Shown here in pieces: positions 7,145 through 15,828 of a DNA stretch of 64,000 nucleotides (positions are counted from its first letter, which is position 1; each line of letters opens with the position of its first letter). Made by a program: the position numbers and the translations under genes. This DNA is from Campylobacter gracilis (lineage in GTDB: Bacteria > Campylobacterota > Campylobacteria > Campylobacterales > Campylobacteraceae), in assembly GCF_018374135.1 (NCBI RefSeq), contig NZ_JAHAFS010000005.1:1-64000 (forward strand). Reading direction: 5' to 3'. The notes under the pieces were generated by a model that saw only the letters and a list, made by a program, of their open reading frames with translations, made no database searches and was not told the DNA's origin.

Positions 7145-8893
7145 CTATTTGCCGAGGCAAAAATTGCTAAACATTTCGTCTAGAATTTCGTCTCGCTCAA
7201 AAGGACGCGAAATACGTGCAATCGCCTCAATCGCGCGATTTATCTCAAATGCAAAAAGCTCAAGCTCGCCGCAAACTAGGTGCTCGCTCGCATTTTTAAG
7301 AGCCGCAAGCGCGCTCTCACAAGATATAATTTGCCGCTCATTGCTTAGCATAAGGCCATCGAAATTTTGAGAATTTAAGTAGCTCTCAAGTGCGGTTAAA
7401 ATTTTATCTACGCCCTCGTTTGCAGAAATTTCAAGTGGCGTAAAAATAGAATTTGCCTGGGTGTTTTGCCTAACGGAATTTATTGCAGAGCTATTAGGCG
7501 CGATGGAATTTGCAGAATTTTGTTTGGAATTATCCTGCATAAAATCCTCCGCAGCACAGCCTACAGTAGCGCGCTCAGTATTTGGCGACGCTAGTCCCGC
7601 TTTTGCGGCGGAATTCTGCTCCATCGGATTTATAAAATTCACAAGGGCTATTTGGCTTGTAGGCGCGGAATTTGTGGAAGTAAAATTTTGCGCGCTTAAG
7701 TCACGCTTTAAATTTTTAGCTCTTAAATTCTGCGCGTAGGAATTTAAAGAAGCATCGCAGGTCCGACTTTGCTTTAAATTTTCGGCTGCGAAATTCTCTG
7801 GTATGGGATTTTCGGATGCTAAATTTTTTGCAGAAAAAACCTCTAAATCCTCGTCAAGATCCTCCACACTAGGATGAAATTTACGCGACAAGTCGCATTT
7901 ATTTAAAACGTAGATGATTTTTTTGTCTTTTTGTTCGCGCAGTATTTTTAGGATCTGCGCGTCCTCGGCGTCCCATTCGCGACTTGCATCAAACACTGCC
8001 AAAATCACGTCCGCCTCGCCTGCAGCGCGAAGCGAATATGAAATGCCGATACTTTCAAGCTTTGAGCCGCCGTGTCTGATACCTGCGGTATCGACTATAC
8101 GGATTAGATGAGTGCCTATCTGCAGGCTTTCTTCGATGAGATCGCGCGTAGTGCCCGCTTCGTCGCTCACGATAGCGCGACTAAAGCTCAGCATAGAATT
8201 TAAAATGCTTGATTTACCGACATTGGGCTTACCCACAATCGCTACTTTAAAGCCCTCGATCAACCCCTTTCGGCTGCGGCTGATGCGAGTGATTTTTTCT
8301 AGAGAAGCGATATTCTGGCTAAGCATTTCTTGCGAGTTTTGCAGCACATCAGAAGGCAGATCGTCCTCTGCGTAGTCGATGCAAACCTCGACGAAGGCCA
8401 GCGTCTTAACCAGAGCTGCGCGCAGATTTGCAACGAAGTCTGCCAGCTCGCCCCGCAGGTTTCTAGCTAAAATTTTAGCCGCACTTTGCGAGCGAGAATT
8501 AATCAGATCACTTATGGCTTCGGCTTTACTAAGATCCATTTTACCGTTTAAAAACGCTCGCTTACTAAACTCGCCCGGATTTGCTATGCGCGCACCCAGA
8601 GCCAGCACGGCATCTAACGCCAAGGACGAAGCCGTAAAGCCGCCGTGGGTCTGCACTTCTACGACATCCTCGCCGGTAAAGCTATGCGGAGCTTTAAAAT
8701 ATATCAAAATCGCCTCGCCGAACGCTTCGCCGCTTGCGTCAAAAAGATTCACAAGCGTGGCATAGCGAGGGCGCAAAGAACTGCGATGTGAAAGGCTTAA
8801 AGCGATAGATAGCGCTTCCTCGCCTGAAATTCTAACTATGCAAATTCCGCCGATGCCGTGAGCCGTAGCGATAGCGGCGATAGTCTCGCTCAC
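7145..8893 (-). CDS. mnmE: tRNA modification GTPase MnmE with a large insert in the G domain
   Basis: 582 residues against about 440-460 usually. With MnmG it installs the 5-carboxymethylaminomethyl group on wobble U34 of tRNA. The N-terminal folate-binding domain (1-120) is normal. The G domain shows P-loop GKPNVGKS (221-228), DTAG (268-271), NKCD (331-334) and SAN (490-492), and the C-terminus ends in the conserved CLGK. Between G4 and G5, about residues 343-485 form an N/S/A-rich stretch absent from homologues. The gene follows jag with a 2-bp gap. The insert keeps the frame and all catalytic motifs, so the protein is probably active. Confidence 0.95.
   Translation of the reverse strand: MSETIAAIATAHGIGGICIVRISGEEALSIALSLSHRSSLRPRYATLVNLFDASGEAFGEAILIYFKAPHSFTGEDVVEVQTHGGFTASSLALDAVLALGARIANPGEFSKRAFLNGKMDLSKAEAISDLINSRSQSAAKILARNLRGELADFVANLRAALVKTLAFVEVCIDYAEDDLPSDVLQNSQEMLSQNIASLEKITRISRSRKGLIEGFKVAIVGKPNVGKSSILNSMLSFSRAIVSDEAGTTRDLIEESLQIGTHLIRIVDTAGIRHGGSKLESIGISYSLRAAGEADVILAVFDASREWDAEDAQILKILREQKDKKIIYVLNKCDLSRKFHPSVEDLDEDLEVFSAKNLASENPIPENFAAENLKQSRTCDASLNSYAQNLRAKNLKRDLSAQNFTSTNSAPTSQIALVNFINPMEQNSAAKAGLASPNTERATVGCAAEDFMQDNSKQNSANSIAPNSSAINSVRQNTQANSIFTPLEISANEGVDKILTALESYLNSQNFDGLMLSNERQIISCESALAALKNASEHLVCGELELFAFEINRAIEAIARISRPFERDEILDEMFSNFCLGK
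7439..7867 (-). other. In-frame RAATTY-rich insertion inside mnmE
   Basis: Codes for about residues 343-485 of MnmE, between the G4 and G5 motifs. I count about 15 RAATTY hexamers here by eye, against about 4 in the roughly 880 bp of conserved mnmE sequence at 8000-8880. The peptide is dominated by NS, NF and NL pairs, which are what AATTY encodes in this frame. Non-homologous to other MnmE proteins as far as I know. Confidence 0.7.
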
Positions 8894-8895
8894 GA

Positions 8896-9651
8896 TTAGC
8901 TTTTTTCGTCTACGATGACGATTTTGCCGCTACGCGTGGATTTGATGCCCACGAAACGATCCGGATATGCTTGTTTTAGCTTGTCGGCTACGATTTTGAT
9001 AAATGCGCCATCAAAAGCTTTCGTGACGATACGCTCATTTCCAGAGCGCTCTACGAGTGCATTTACATAAGAATCGATAAATCGTTCTTGATTTTGTAAA
9101 AATTCCGCGATTTCAAAAACTACGGCAAGATCATATCTGATGCTGATCCAGTTATAAATCATATACGAAAGTGCCTTGTAGCGGTGTCCTTCTTTACCGA
9201 TAAGCAGCGCGCTATCCTCGCCTTGCAGCTTGATATAGACAGTATTTTCGTCTATTTTGCTAACATCGCTAACTTCGATATTAAACTCGCTTGATCTGAA
9301 AAGTGCAGATAGCTTCTCTTTGATATCGGATAAAATTTCATCCGTCACAACGCCCTTTTGCTTTTCTTTGCGATGTTTAGAATGCGTGGCGCGCGGACTT
9401 TGAGGCTCTGATTTATCGCTATGCTTTTTCTCTGCCTTACCGACTTTATTTTGCGAGGCGTTAAATTCCGGATTTTCACTAAATTTTTCTCCCTCCAAAA
9501 CCGCTTCTATTACAGCATTTTTCTTAAAAAAGCCCAAAAATCCGCTGCTTGGATGCTGCAGCACGCGCACGTTAAGCTGCGTTACCGAGCATCCTAGCTC
9601 AGCTGCTGCTTTATTATATGCGTCTTTTAAATTTTCTGCTTCAATTATCAT
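8896..9651 (-). CDS. jag: Jag/KhpB-type RNA-binding protein
   Basis: 251 residues. The Jag_N domain (MIIEAENLKDAYNKAAAELG, then FLGFFKKNAVIEA) occupies about 1-52, followed by a charged linker (about 55-105) and a KH-like domain containing LIGKEGHRYKALSYMIYNW. The C-terminal region occupies the R3H position, but a clear R-x3-H is not obvious. Jag/KhpB proteins bind RNA and sit beside yidC in most bacteria, as here. Its start overlaps the yidC stop by 4 bp. Confidence 0.9.
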   Translation of the reverse strand: MIIEAENLKDAYNKAAAELGCSVTQLNVRVLQHPSSGFLGFFKKNAVIEAVLEGEKFSENPEFNASQNKVGKAEKKHSDKSEPQSPRATHSKHRKEKQKGVVTDEILSDIKEKLSALFRSSEFNIEVSDVSKIDENTVYIKLQGEDSALLIGKEGHRYKALSYMIYNWISIRYDLAVVFEIAEFLQNQERFIDSYVNALVERSGNERIVTKAFDGAFIKIVADKLKQAYPDRFVGIKSTRSGKIVIVDEKS

Positions 9652-11291
9652 GATTTTTTCTCCGCTATTTGAGCTTGTTTATGCCTAGCAAAGGCTTTAT
9701 TAATGACGTATTGCTGGATAATGGAGCAGAAGTTATTTACCGTCCAGTATAGCGTAAGACCAGCAGGGAACATCACAAAAAATACCGTAAAAATGAGCGG
9801 CAAGAATTTCATCATCTTCTCTTGCATCGGATCGGTAAATGTAGTCGGCGTAATCTTTTGCTGCAAAAACATCAAAATTCCCATCGTAATCGGCAGGATG
9901 TAATATGGATCTTTAAGCGACAGATCGTGTATCCAAAGCGCCCACTCCGCGCCCTTTAGCTCGATCGCATTAAGCAGCACGCGGTAGATCGCGAAAAATA
10001 CCGGTATTTGAAGCAGGATCGGTAAGCAGCCGCCCATCGGATTGGCACCGTTTTTCTTATACAGATCCATCATATGCATCTGCAGCTTTTGCTTATCATC
10101 CTTGTATTTTTCTTGAAGCTCTTTCATCTTGGGCGCCAGATCTTTTAGCTTATTCATCGATAGCATTCCCTTGTAGCTTAGCGGGAATAAGATTAGGCGG
10201 ATAATGAGCGTGAGCACGACGATCGACCAGCCCCAGTTACCGATATAGCCGTGCAGCCAGTTCAGAAATTTAAACATCGGGCGGGCGATGAAGGTAAACC
10301 AGCCGTATTCGATAATGTGCGTAAGAGCAGGATTTATCGAGCTTAGCGTCGCGTGATCTTTCGCGCCGATATAGCCCATAAGACTAAAATCACCGTCTGA
10401 GCCTATGAAAACCTGCGAAATTTTATCTGCGTCAGTCACGGTCGCATTCAAGCTCTCTCCGTAAAATAGCGTCGTATAATAACGATCCGAGCTCGCAGCG
10501 ATATTTGCGCCACTTATTCGCTCGTTTTTATCCACATCGCCATCTTTAAAAATTTCTACGCTTTCGTTTATAGCCTGCGAGCCCGTAAAAAATGAAGCGA
10601 TTTTATCTGAAATTCCTGCTTCGCCCGGTTTTCCAACGATGACGCCGTGAACCGTATAGCTATCTACTTCTACGTTCGGGCGCGAGCCGGGGCTGATAAA
10701 ATAACGCGCATTGCCGCTTAATTTCAGATTCAATTTATAACTACCATTTGGATAAAAGGTAAGAATTTTATTTATGCTAACGACGCCTAAACTTTGACTT
10801 AATGTAACGCTAGCCTCTCCGTTTCGTACGTCCAGCTCGCTAGATGAAGTGCTGTAAGGAGTATCGAAAGCCATCGCATTCAACGCCGCGTCCTCGAAGC
10901 GCATCTCAAGCGGTTTAGAATGTGATTTAGGATCAATTAAATTTATCGCATCGCCGTTTTCGTCACGGAATTTAGCATCATTTAGCGCATACGAGCTTAT
11001 GCGACCAAGTCCGTCGATCGTAAAATTTGCTTCTTTGCCGACTACGCGTACTAACGGTGCAGAGATGGAATTTGCGGTATTTAAATTTGCTCCCTGCGCG
11101 CTCACGCCAGCGGCGGAAGTTTGCGGAGCAGACTTGGCGGTATTTTTTTGCGCGATTTGCGCCGCGGTTGCGTTTGCCTCCATTGCGGCGCGAATTTTTG
11201 ATAAATAAAAATGATCGTAAGCTACAAAAAATATGAGCGCAGTTGCTATTGCGATAGCAAGGCGCTTTGATTGGGGAAGTTTATCTAGCAC
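9648..11291 (-). CDS. yidC: Membrane protein insertase YidC
   Basis: 547 residues, normal for Gram-negative YidC. It inserts and folds inner-membrane proteins, alone or with SecYEG. It has an N-terminal membrane segment (about 10-28), a large periplasmic domain (about 70-330), and the conserved five-segment core with LTLIIRLILFPLSYKGMLSM, whose arginine lies in the hydrophilic groove, and GGCLPILLQIPVFFAIYRVL. A short A/S/N/Q-rich stretch follows the first segment. It overlaps yidD by 11 bp and jag by 4 bp. Confidence 0.97.
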   Translation of the reverse strand: MLDKLPQSKRLAIAIATALIFFVAYDHFYLSKIRAAMEANATAAQIAQKNTAKSAPQTSAAGVSAQGANLNTANSISAPLVRVVGKEANFTIDGLGRISSYALNDAKFRDENGDAINLIDPKSHSKPLEMRFEDAALNAMAFDTPYSTSSSELDVRNGEASVTLSQSLGVVSINKILTFYPNGSYKLNLKLSGNARYFISPGSRPNVEVDSYTVHGVIVGKPGEAGISDKIASFFTGSQAINESVEIFKDGDVDKNERISGANIAASSDRYYTTLFYGESLNATVTDADKISQVFIGSDGDFSLMGYIGAKDHATLSSINPALTHIIEYGWFTFIARPMFKFLNWLHGYIGNWGWSIVVLTLIIRLILFPLSYKGMLSMNKLKDLAPKMKELQEKYKDDKQKLQMHMMDLYKKNGANPMGGCLPILLQIPVFFAIYRVLLNAIELKGAEWALWIHDLSLKDPYYILPITMGILMFLQQKITPTTFTDPMQEKMMKFLPLIFTVFFVMFPAGLTLYWTVNNFCSIIQQYVINKAFARHKQAQIAEKKS

Positions 11292-11628
11292 TATTTTCTC
11301 CTAGTCGTATGACGTAATATCTATTTTTTTTATATGGTATAAACCAAAGCTTAAATTTATCCGCAGAGGCATTGCTACTGCGGATTTTAGAAAATACGCA
11401 AAATTTGAAATTTCGCGCGATTATAGGATAATCTATGCCACCGCTAAAGAGCGGATTGCATCTTAAAATTCTAGCCGTTACGGCACATAGTGCGCCAAAG
11501 ACGCCGTTAAACTTAAACTCATAAAGCGCGTATTCCGAACAGCTCGGATAATAACGGCAACAGCGCGGTAGCAAAGGCGAAATAAATTTTCGATAAAACC
11601 CGATCGCGGCTATAAAAAATTTCTTCAT
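11281..11628 (-). CDS. yidD: Membrane protein insertion efficiency factor YidD
   Basis: 115 residues. The family signature IGFYRKFISPLLPRCCRYYP and SCSEYALYEF is clear, followed by RILRCNPLFSGGIDYP. YidD is a small membrane-associated protein encoded between rnpA and yidC that aids insertion. The C-terminal ~40 residues after the family domain are species-specific. It overlaps rnpA by 4 bp and yidC by 11 bp. Confidence 0.95.
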   Translation of the reverse strand: MKKFFIAAIGFYRKFISPLLPRCCRYYPSCSEYALYEFKFNGVFGALCAVTARILRCNPLFSGGIDYPIIARNFKFCVFSKIRSSNASADKFKLWFIPYKKNRYYVIRLGENSAR

Positions 11629-11960
11629 TTTACTGCGCCGATCTTTTTAAACGCCCATTTTAAATTTCGCTCAATGTCTTCAAAGCTCATATCTATGATC
11701 CGTTTTTTTGCGATTAATATAAAAATTCCGCTAACAATGACGTCTTTTTGATTATAAAACGCTGCGCGTAAACGTCTTTTAGCGTAATTTCGCGTGACCG
11801 AATTGCCTATTTTTTTACTGGCGACTGCGCTAAATTTACGCTGTTCGCTAGCTAAAAAATACACAACAGCGCATTCGCAATGCCACTTTGCCGCACTTTT
11901 ATAAACCTCCGAAAAAACCCTGCTATCGCTTATCGCAGCAAATTCGCCTACGCAGCCAAT
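11625..11960 (-). CDS. rnpA: Ribonuclease P protein component, probable ATT start
   Basis: RnpA binds RNase P RNA and helps it mature tRNA 5' ends. The RNR-like motif SKKIGNSVTRNYAKRRLRAA is present. A GTG at 11864 would give only 79 residues and remove the conserved N-terminal block (FAAISDSRVFSEVYKSAK). The open frame continues upstream to a stop at 11973-11975. The only start-like codon before that block is ATT at 11958-11960, preceded by AAAGG at a sensible distance, giving 111 residues, the normal length. This start overlaps the end of rpmH by 13 bp. Product call is firm, the start is inferred. Confidence 0.85.
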   Translation of the reverse strand: MGCVGEFAAISDSRVFSEVYKSAAKWHCECAVVYFLASEQRKFSAVASKKIGNSVTRNYAKRRLRAAFYNQKDVIVSGIFILIAKKRIIDMSFEDIERNLKWAFKKIGAVK

Positions 11961-12082
11961 CTTCTTCTGCCTTTAGCACGTCTTGCACTTAAAACTCTGC
12001 GGCCGTTTTTTGTTTTCATGCGGACGCGAAAGCCGTGAGTACGCTTTTTAGGGGTATTGTGGGGTTGGTACGTTCTTTTCAT
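11948..12082 (-). CDS. rpmH: 50S ribosomal protein L34
   Basis: 44 residues, MKRTYQPHNTPKKRTHGFRV onward, ending RRAKGRRRLAA, the complete L34 signature. It is a component of the large ribosomal subunit. The AAAGGA ribosome-binding site lies just upstream of the ATG. First gene of the rpmH-rnpA-yidD-yidC-jag-mnmE run, an order conserved across bacteria. Confidence 0.98.
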   Translation of the reverse strand: MKRTYQPHNTPKKRTHGFRVRMKTKNGRRVLSARRAKGRRRLAA

Positions 12083-12115
12083 AACTGTTCCTTTAAGAAA
12101 ATGTAAAGCGGAGAT

Positions 12116-12121
12116 TTTATA
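12116..12121 (-). promoter_or_regulatory. -10-like box upstream of rpmH
   Basis: TATAAA on the minus strand 34 bp before the rpmH start, in the short gap between rpmH and the efflux genes. Motif and position only. Confidence 0.4.
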
Positions 12122-12157
12122 GAAACTTTACTTAAAAACCGATAAACAAAAGCAGCC

Positions 12158-12511
12158 CTAGCGTCGATAAGCGTCGCCTTGAAGCTTTTTACGGCGCAGT
12201 TTTAAGTCCTTCTCATTTCTATTGTTTCGCTCTTTGATATCTTGCATCGGCTGTTTTTTCATCGAAAAACCATCGTGGTCGCCTACGCTTTTTGATTCAC
12301 GCTGTAAATTATTTTGCAGGCTTTGCCTATCTAATTCATTTTTTTGACGATTTAACAAAATTTCACTATGGTTTTTCTCAAATTCTGATTGTTTATCATT
12401 CGCAGCATATACGCTAACGCCGAGGTCTACTGCGTCATCTTGCGCTCTTAACGCCGTGGAATCAGCAAATATAGCGCCGCAAAGCAGCCAAAATATCAAA
12501 GCCTTTTTCAT
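12158..12511 (-). CDS. Small secreted or periplasmic protein of the efflux operon
   Basis: 117 residues, function not recognised. Residues 1-16 (MKKALIFWLLCGAIFA) look like a Sec signal peptide. The mature part is very hydrophilic, rich in K, N, Q, R and E, with heptad-like stretches around EFEKNHSEILLNRQKNELDR that may form a coiled coil. Its start overlaps the end of the outer-membrane efflux gene by 4 bp (ATGA), so it is probably co-translated with macA-macB-OMF. A periplasmic accessory role is only a guess. Confidence 0.7.
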   Translation of the reverse strand: MKKALIFWLLCGAIFADSTALRAQDDAVDLGVSVYAANDKQSEFEKNHSEILLNRQKNELDRQSLQNNLQRESKSVGDHDGFSMKKQPMQDIKERNNRNEKDLKLRRKKLQGDAYRR

Positions 12512-13866
12512 TTGCGTTTAAATTTGCCTGCCATCGCGCGATAGATCGCCGCCTCGTTTTGAAGCGTCAAATATCTTTGATTTAGCTCGTTTATCTTAGC
12601 ATTTACAGCGTCGGTGCGGGCTTCTAGCATATCCTTTAGCTCGCTTGAGCCTGCTTCGTATTTCGCAGCGTAAAGATCGGCAATACGCGCCTTTTCGTCA
12701 TAAGCGGCACTTAAATTTTTAAGGCTAGCCAGATTGATCTGATAAATTCTATATAAATTTAGCACTTCATTAGTAGCGTTAGAGAGCGTCTGTTCGTAAT
12801 TTACGACGTTTTTGCGAAAAGCGATCTCCGAAATTTTAAGGCGGTTTTCAACCCTCGCATAATCCAAAAACGGCAGACTTATGCTTACGTTACCGCTTAA
12901 AAAATTTAGCTTGAAGCTATCGTTAGCGCTCACACCTTGCCCGTTAGTAAGCCCTGCACCTAAATTTACGCTAGGAAAAAAATTTAACTTAGCGGTCTGT
13001 TCGTCGTAAAAACTGGAATTCAACCTAGCGATCGCAGCTCTAATATCTGGACGGTTAGCAAGCGCCGTGTAAGGCACATTTAGATCAACGCCTTGGAATT
13101 CTATGGAATTTATCGAATCGGTGTTATCATCAAACTGCAAGCTGGAGGAGATGAGATTTCTCATATATTTATGATTATCCTCGATATTTTTTTGAATGCT
13201 TAAGACCTTGTTTTCAAGCCCTAGGATAGAATTTTGAATCTGCCTGTAATCTAGCTGCTCGGACTTGCCGTAATCGTATTTTGCCTTGATTATTTTTTCG
13301 ATCTCTCGGTAATCGCTTAAATTCTGTTTTGTCCATTTTAGCGAATCGTTTAGATAAAGCATCTCGAAGTAGCCGCTTACGACGGAATTTATAAGAGTCA
13401 GGCGAGTATTTTCAAGGTCAAACTCGCTAGCTTTGGCGTTCCAGCCCTCGGCATTTACCGCCGAGCGGATCTTGCCGAAAAGATCAAGCTCATAGCTTAC
13501 ATTAAAACCCGAGCTATAGGTTTTGTTCCAGTTCGAGCCGGTGCTTATGCCGCGATTAGCGCCCGCACTCCACGAGCTACTTAGCGTAGGAAAAAGATCA
13601 GCCCTGCTTAGCCCTAAATTTGCATAAGCACTCTCAACGTTTAAAGCCGCCGTTTTTAGATCGTAGTTATTCGCAAGGGCTTGATCTACAAGCTTATTTA
13701 GATATGATTCGCCATATTTTTTATACCACAGCGTATCGATTTCATAGCTTGCATTTTCGTCCTTGAAATGCTCTACAGGTTTAAATTCGACCTCACTTTG
13801 ATTTGAGGCACAACCGCCGATAAAAACAGCTAAAATGCCGCTTAAAATTACTTTGGAATTTATCAT
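12508..13866 (-). CDS. Outer-membrane efflux lipoprotein (TolC/NodT family)
   Basis: 452 residues with a lipoprotein signal (lipobox around AVFIGGC, Cys19) followed by two OEP repeats, including LGLSRADLFPTLSSSWSAGA and YDEQTAKLNFFPSVNLGAGL. These trimeric proteins form the outer-membrane exit duct of tripartite pumps. It lies 13 bp after macB and in the same operon, so it is very likely the partner of MacAB, as in the C. jejuni macA-macB-OMF cluster. Confidence 0.93.
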   Translation of the reverse strand: MINSKVILSGILAVFIGGCASNQSEVEFKPVEHFKDENASYEIDTLWYKKYGESYLNKLVDQALANNYDLKTAALNVESAYANLGLSRADLFPTLSSSWSAGANRGISTGSNWNKTYSSGFNVSYELDLFGKIRSAVNAEGWNAKASEFDLENTRLTLINSVVSGYFEMLYLNDSLKWTKQNLSDYREIEKIIKAKYDYGKSEQLDYRQIQNSILGLENKVLSIQKNIEDNHKYMRNLISSSLQFDDNTDSINSIEFQGVDLNVPYTALANRPDIRAAIARLNSSFYDEQTAKLNFFPSVNLGAGLTNGQGVSANDSFKLNFLSGNVSISLPFLDYARVENRLKISEIAFRKNVVNYEQTLSNATNEVLNLYRIYQINLASLKNLSAAYDEKARIADLYAAKYEAGSSELKDMLEARTDAVNAKINELNQRYLTLQNEAAIYRAMAGKFKRK

Positions 13867-13879
13867 TTTCTCTCCTTGT

Positions 13880-15808
13880 TTATTCTTGTGCTAAAGCATC
13901 TATTGGATTTAATCTGCTGGCGTTTCTTGCCGGCAGATAGCCGAAAACTATACCGATCGCGGACGATGCCGCAAAGGCGATCACGAAAGGCGCGGTAGTA
14001 AATTTCATCGCAAAATCCGGGCTTATGGTATTAAACGCAAATCCAAGCGCCAAAGCGATTAAAATTCCTAAAGCTCCACCCAGCGAGCAAAGCAAGATCG
14101 CCTCTATCAAAAACTGCTGCAAGATATTGGATTGCTTCGCGCCGATTGCCATTCTGATGCCGATTTCGCGCGTACGCTCGGTAACGCTTACGAGCATGAT
14201 ATTCATCACTCCGATGCCGCCGACGACGAGCGAAATCACCGCGATTGATGAGATCAGAATCGTCATCGTGCCGGTAGTGCTTTGTATTGTTTGTTTGATA
14301 GTATCTGCGTTCATCGTATGAAAATCCCGCGAGCCATGTCTTTGAATAAGCAGCTGAGTTAGGCTCTCTTCGGCCACTTGAGTATTGACATCGTCTTTTA
14401 TTTTGATGGTGATAGAGCTGATTTTTCGATTGCCCGTGATTTTATTCATCACGGTTGAGTACGGCGCGTAAATTCTTAAATTTTCGTTGCTTCCGAAGGC
14501 GTTTTTATCCTTGCCCGAAACTCCTATGATCTTAAGTGGCTTACCCGAAAATAAAATCGTCTTGCCGATAGGATCTGAATTTTTAAAAAATGTTTTTTTA
14601 GTGTTTGGATCAATAATCGCGACAGAGGCAGAATTTTTAATATCATCGTCGCTAAAATTTCTACCATCTTCTATATCTATGCCATTAACCGCCAAAGAAT
14701 TCACGCCGCCGCCGCGCATCTGGGCTTTAGAGCTTAAATTCGCATAGGTTGCCGTACCGCTTGCAGAAGCATTTGGTGTGGCATAATCAACGTAGGGCTG
14801 GCGCGCCAAAACTTTAGAATCGCTTATCGTAAGGGTGCTCACAAAGCCCGCTCGCACATCGCCGAAATTTTTACCGGGAAAGATATCAATCGTATTGGTG
14901 CCAATTTTACGGATCTCGGATAAAATTTTTTCCTCCGAACCCTTACCGAGAGCTACTACGCAGATAACAGACGCAATGCCGATGATGATACCTAGCATCG
15001 TCAAAATCGATCTTAGCTTATGCGAAAATATCGCGCTAATCGACATTTTAAAGCTTTCTATGAGCTGATCTTTGCAAAATATAAAGGAATTTTTCGTTTT
15101 GATCTGCTCTTTTTTGCGCTCGAAAACCCGTTCTGTCTTTCTTTTATCGCTTAAAATTCTGCCGTCTTTTATCTCGATGATACGATCCGCAAATTCCGCA
15201 ATATGCGCATCATGCGTAACGATGATGATGGTATGTCCCTCTTTGTGTAACGCCGTTAAAATTTGCATCACTGTCTCGCCGCTTTTGCTATCAAGCGCGC
15301 CGGTAGGCTCGTCTGCCAAAATCACTTCGCCGCCGTTTATCAGAGCGCGAGCGATACTTACGCGCTGCTGCTGCCCGCCGCTAAGTTTACTCGGTAAATT
15401 TTTGGTGCGATCGCCAAGCTCCAGCTTATTCAAAAGCTTCACCGCTCGTTTCGTCCGTTCGCTCGCCCCCACGCCCGCATACACCGCAGGCAGCGCGACG
15501 TTTGCGGTCGCGTCCATCGTGGCGATGAGATTATATTTTTGAAAGACGAAGCCGAATTTTTTACTTCTAAGTGCAGCGAGCTCGTCGCCGCTTAAATTTG
15601 CAGTCTCGCGACCTTCGATCTTGTAGCTTCCGCTGCTTGGCGTATCGATGCAGCCGATTATATTCATCAGCGTCGATTTTCCGCTTCCGGATTGCCCGAT
15701 TATCGATATAAACTCGCCCGCTTCGATATTTAAGCTTACGTCCTTTAATACGTGGATTTCGTTATCGCCGAGAATGAATTTTTTGTTTATATCTTTAAGC
15801 TCTAGCAT
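13880..15808 (-). CDS. macB: MacB-type ABC efflux ATPase/permease
   Basis: 642 residues, normal length. The N-terminal ABC domain shows Walker A GQSGSGKST (38-46), signature LSGGQQQR (142-149) and Walker B VILADE (162-167). The membrane part has one segment near 270-290, a periplasmic MacB_PCD domain, and three C-terminal segments with the conserved LVSVTERTREIGIRMAIGAK. It drives export of macrolides, peptides or other substrates from the periplasm through the adaptor and outer-membrane duct. It is 20 bp downstream of macA. Confidence 0.95.
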   Translation of the reverse strand: MLELKDINKKFILGDNEIHVLKDVSLNIEAGEFISIIGQSGSGKSTLMNIIGCIDTPSSGSYKIEGRETANLSGDELAALRSKKFGFVFQKYNLIATMDATANVALPAVYAGVGASERTKRAVKLLNKLELGDRTKNLPSKLSGGQQQRVSIARALINGGEVILADEPTGALDSKSGETVMQILTALHKEGHTIIIVTHDAHIAEFADRIIEIKDGRILSDKRKTERVFERKKEQIKTKNSFIFCKDQLIESFKMSISAIFSHKLRSILTMLGIIIGIASVICVVALGKGSEEKILSEIRKIGTNTIDIFPGKNFGDVRAGFVSTLTISDSKVLARQPYVDYATPNASASGTATYANLSSKAQMRGGGVNSLAVNGIDIEDGRNFSDDDIKNSASVAIIDPNTKKTFFKNSDPIGKTILFSGKPLKIIGVSGKDKNAFGSNENLRIYAPYSTVMNKITGNRKISSITIKIKDDVNTQVAEESLTQLLIQRHGSRDFHTMNADTIKQTIQSTTGTMTILISSIAVISLVVGGIGVMNIMLVSVTERTREIGIRMAIGAKQSNILQQFLIEAILLCSLGGALGILIALALGFAFNTISPDFAMKFTTAPFVIAFAASSAIGIVFGYLPARNASRLNPIDALAQE

Positions 15809-15828
15809 CTTTACACCATAAAATTTAA

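Noticed and set aside
7461..7739. Plus-strand open frames across mnmE
   Set aside because: They are mirror frames of the N/S-rich insert and the G domain, without ribosome-binding sites.
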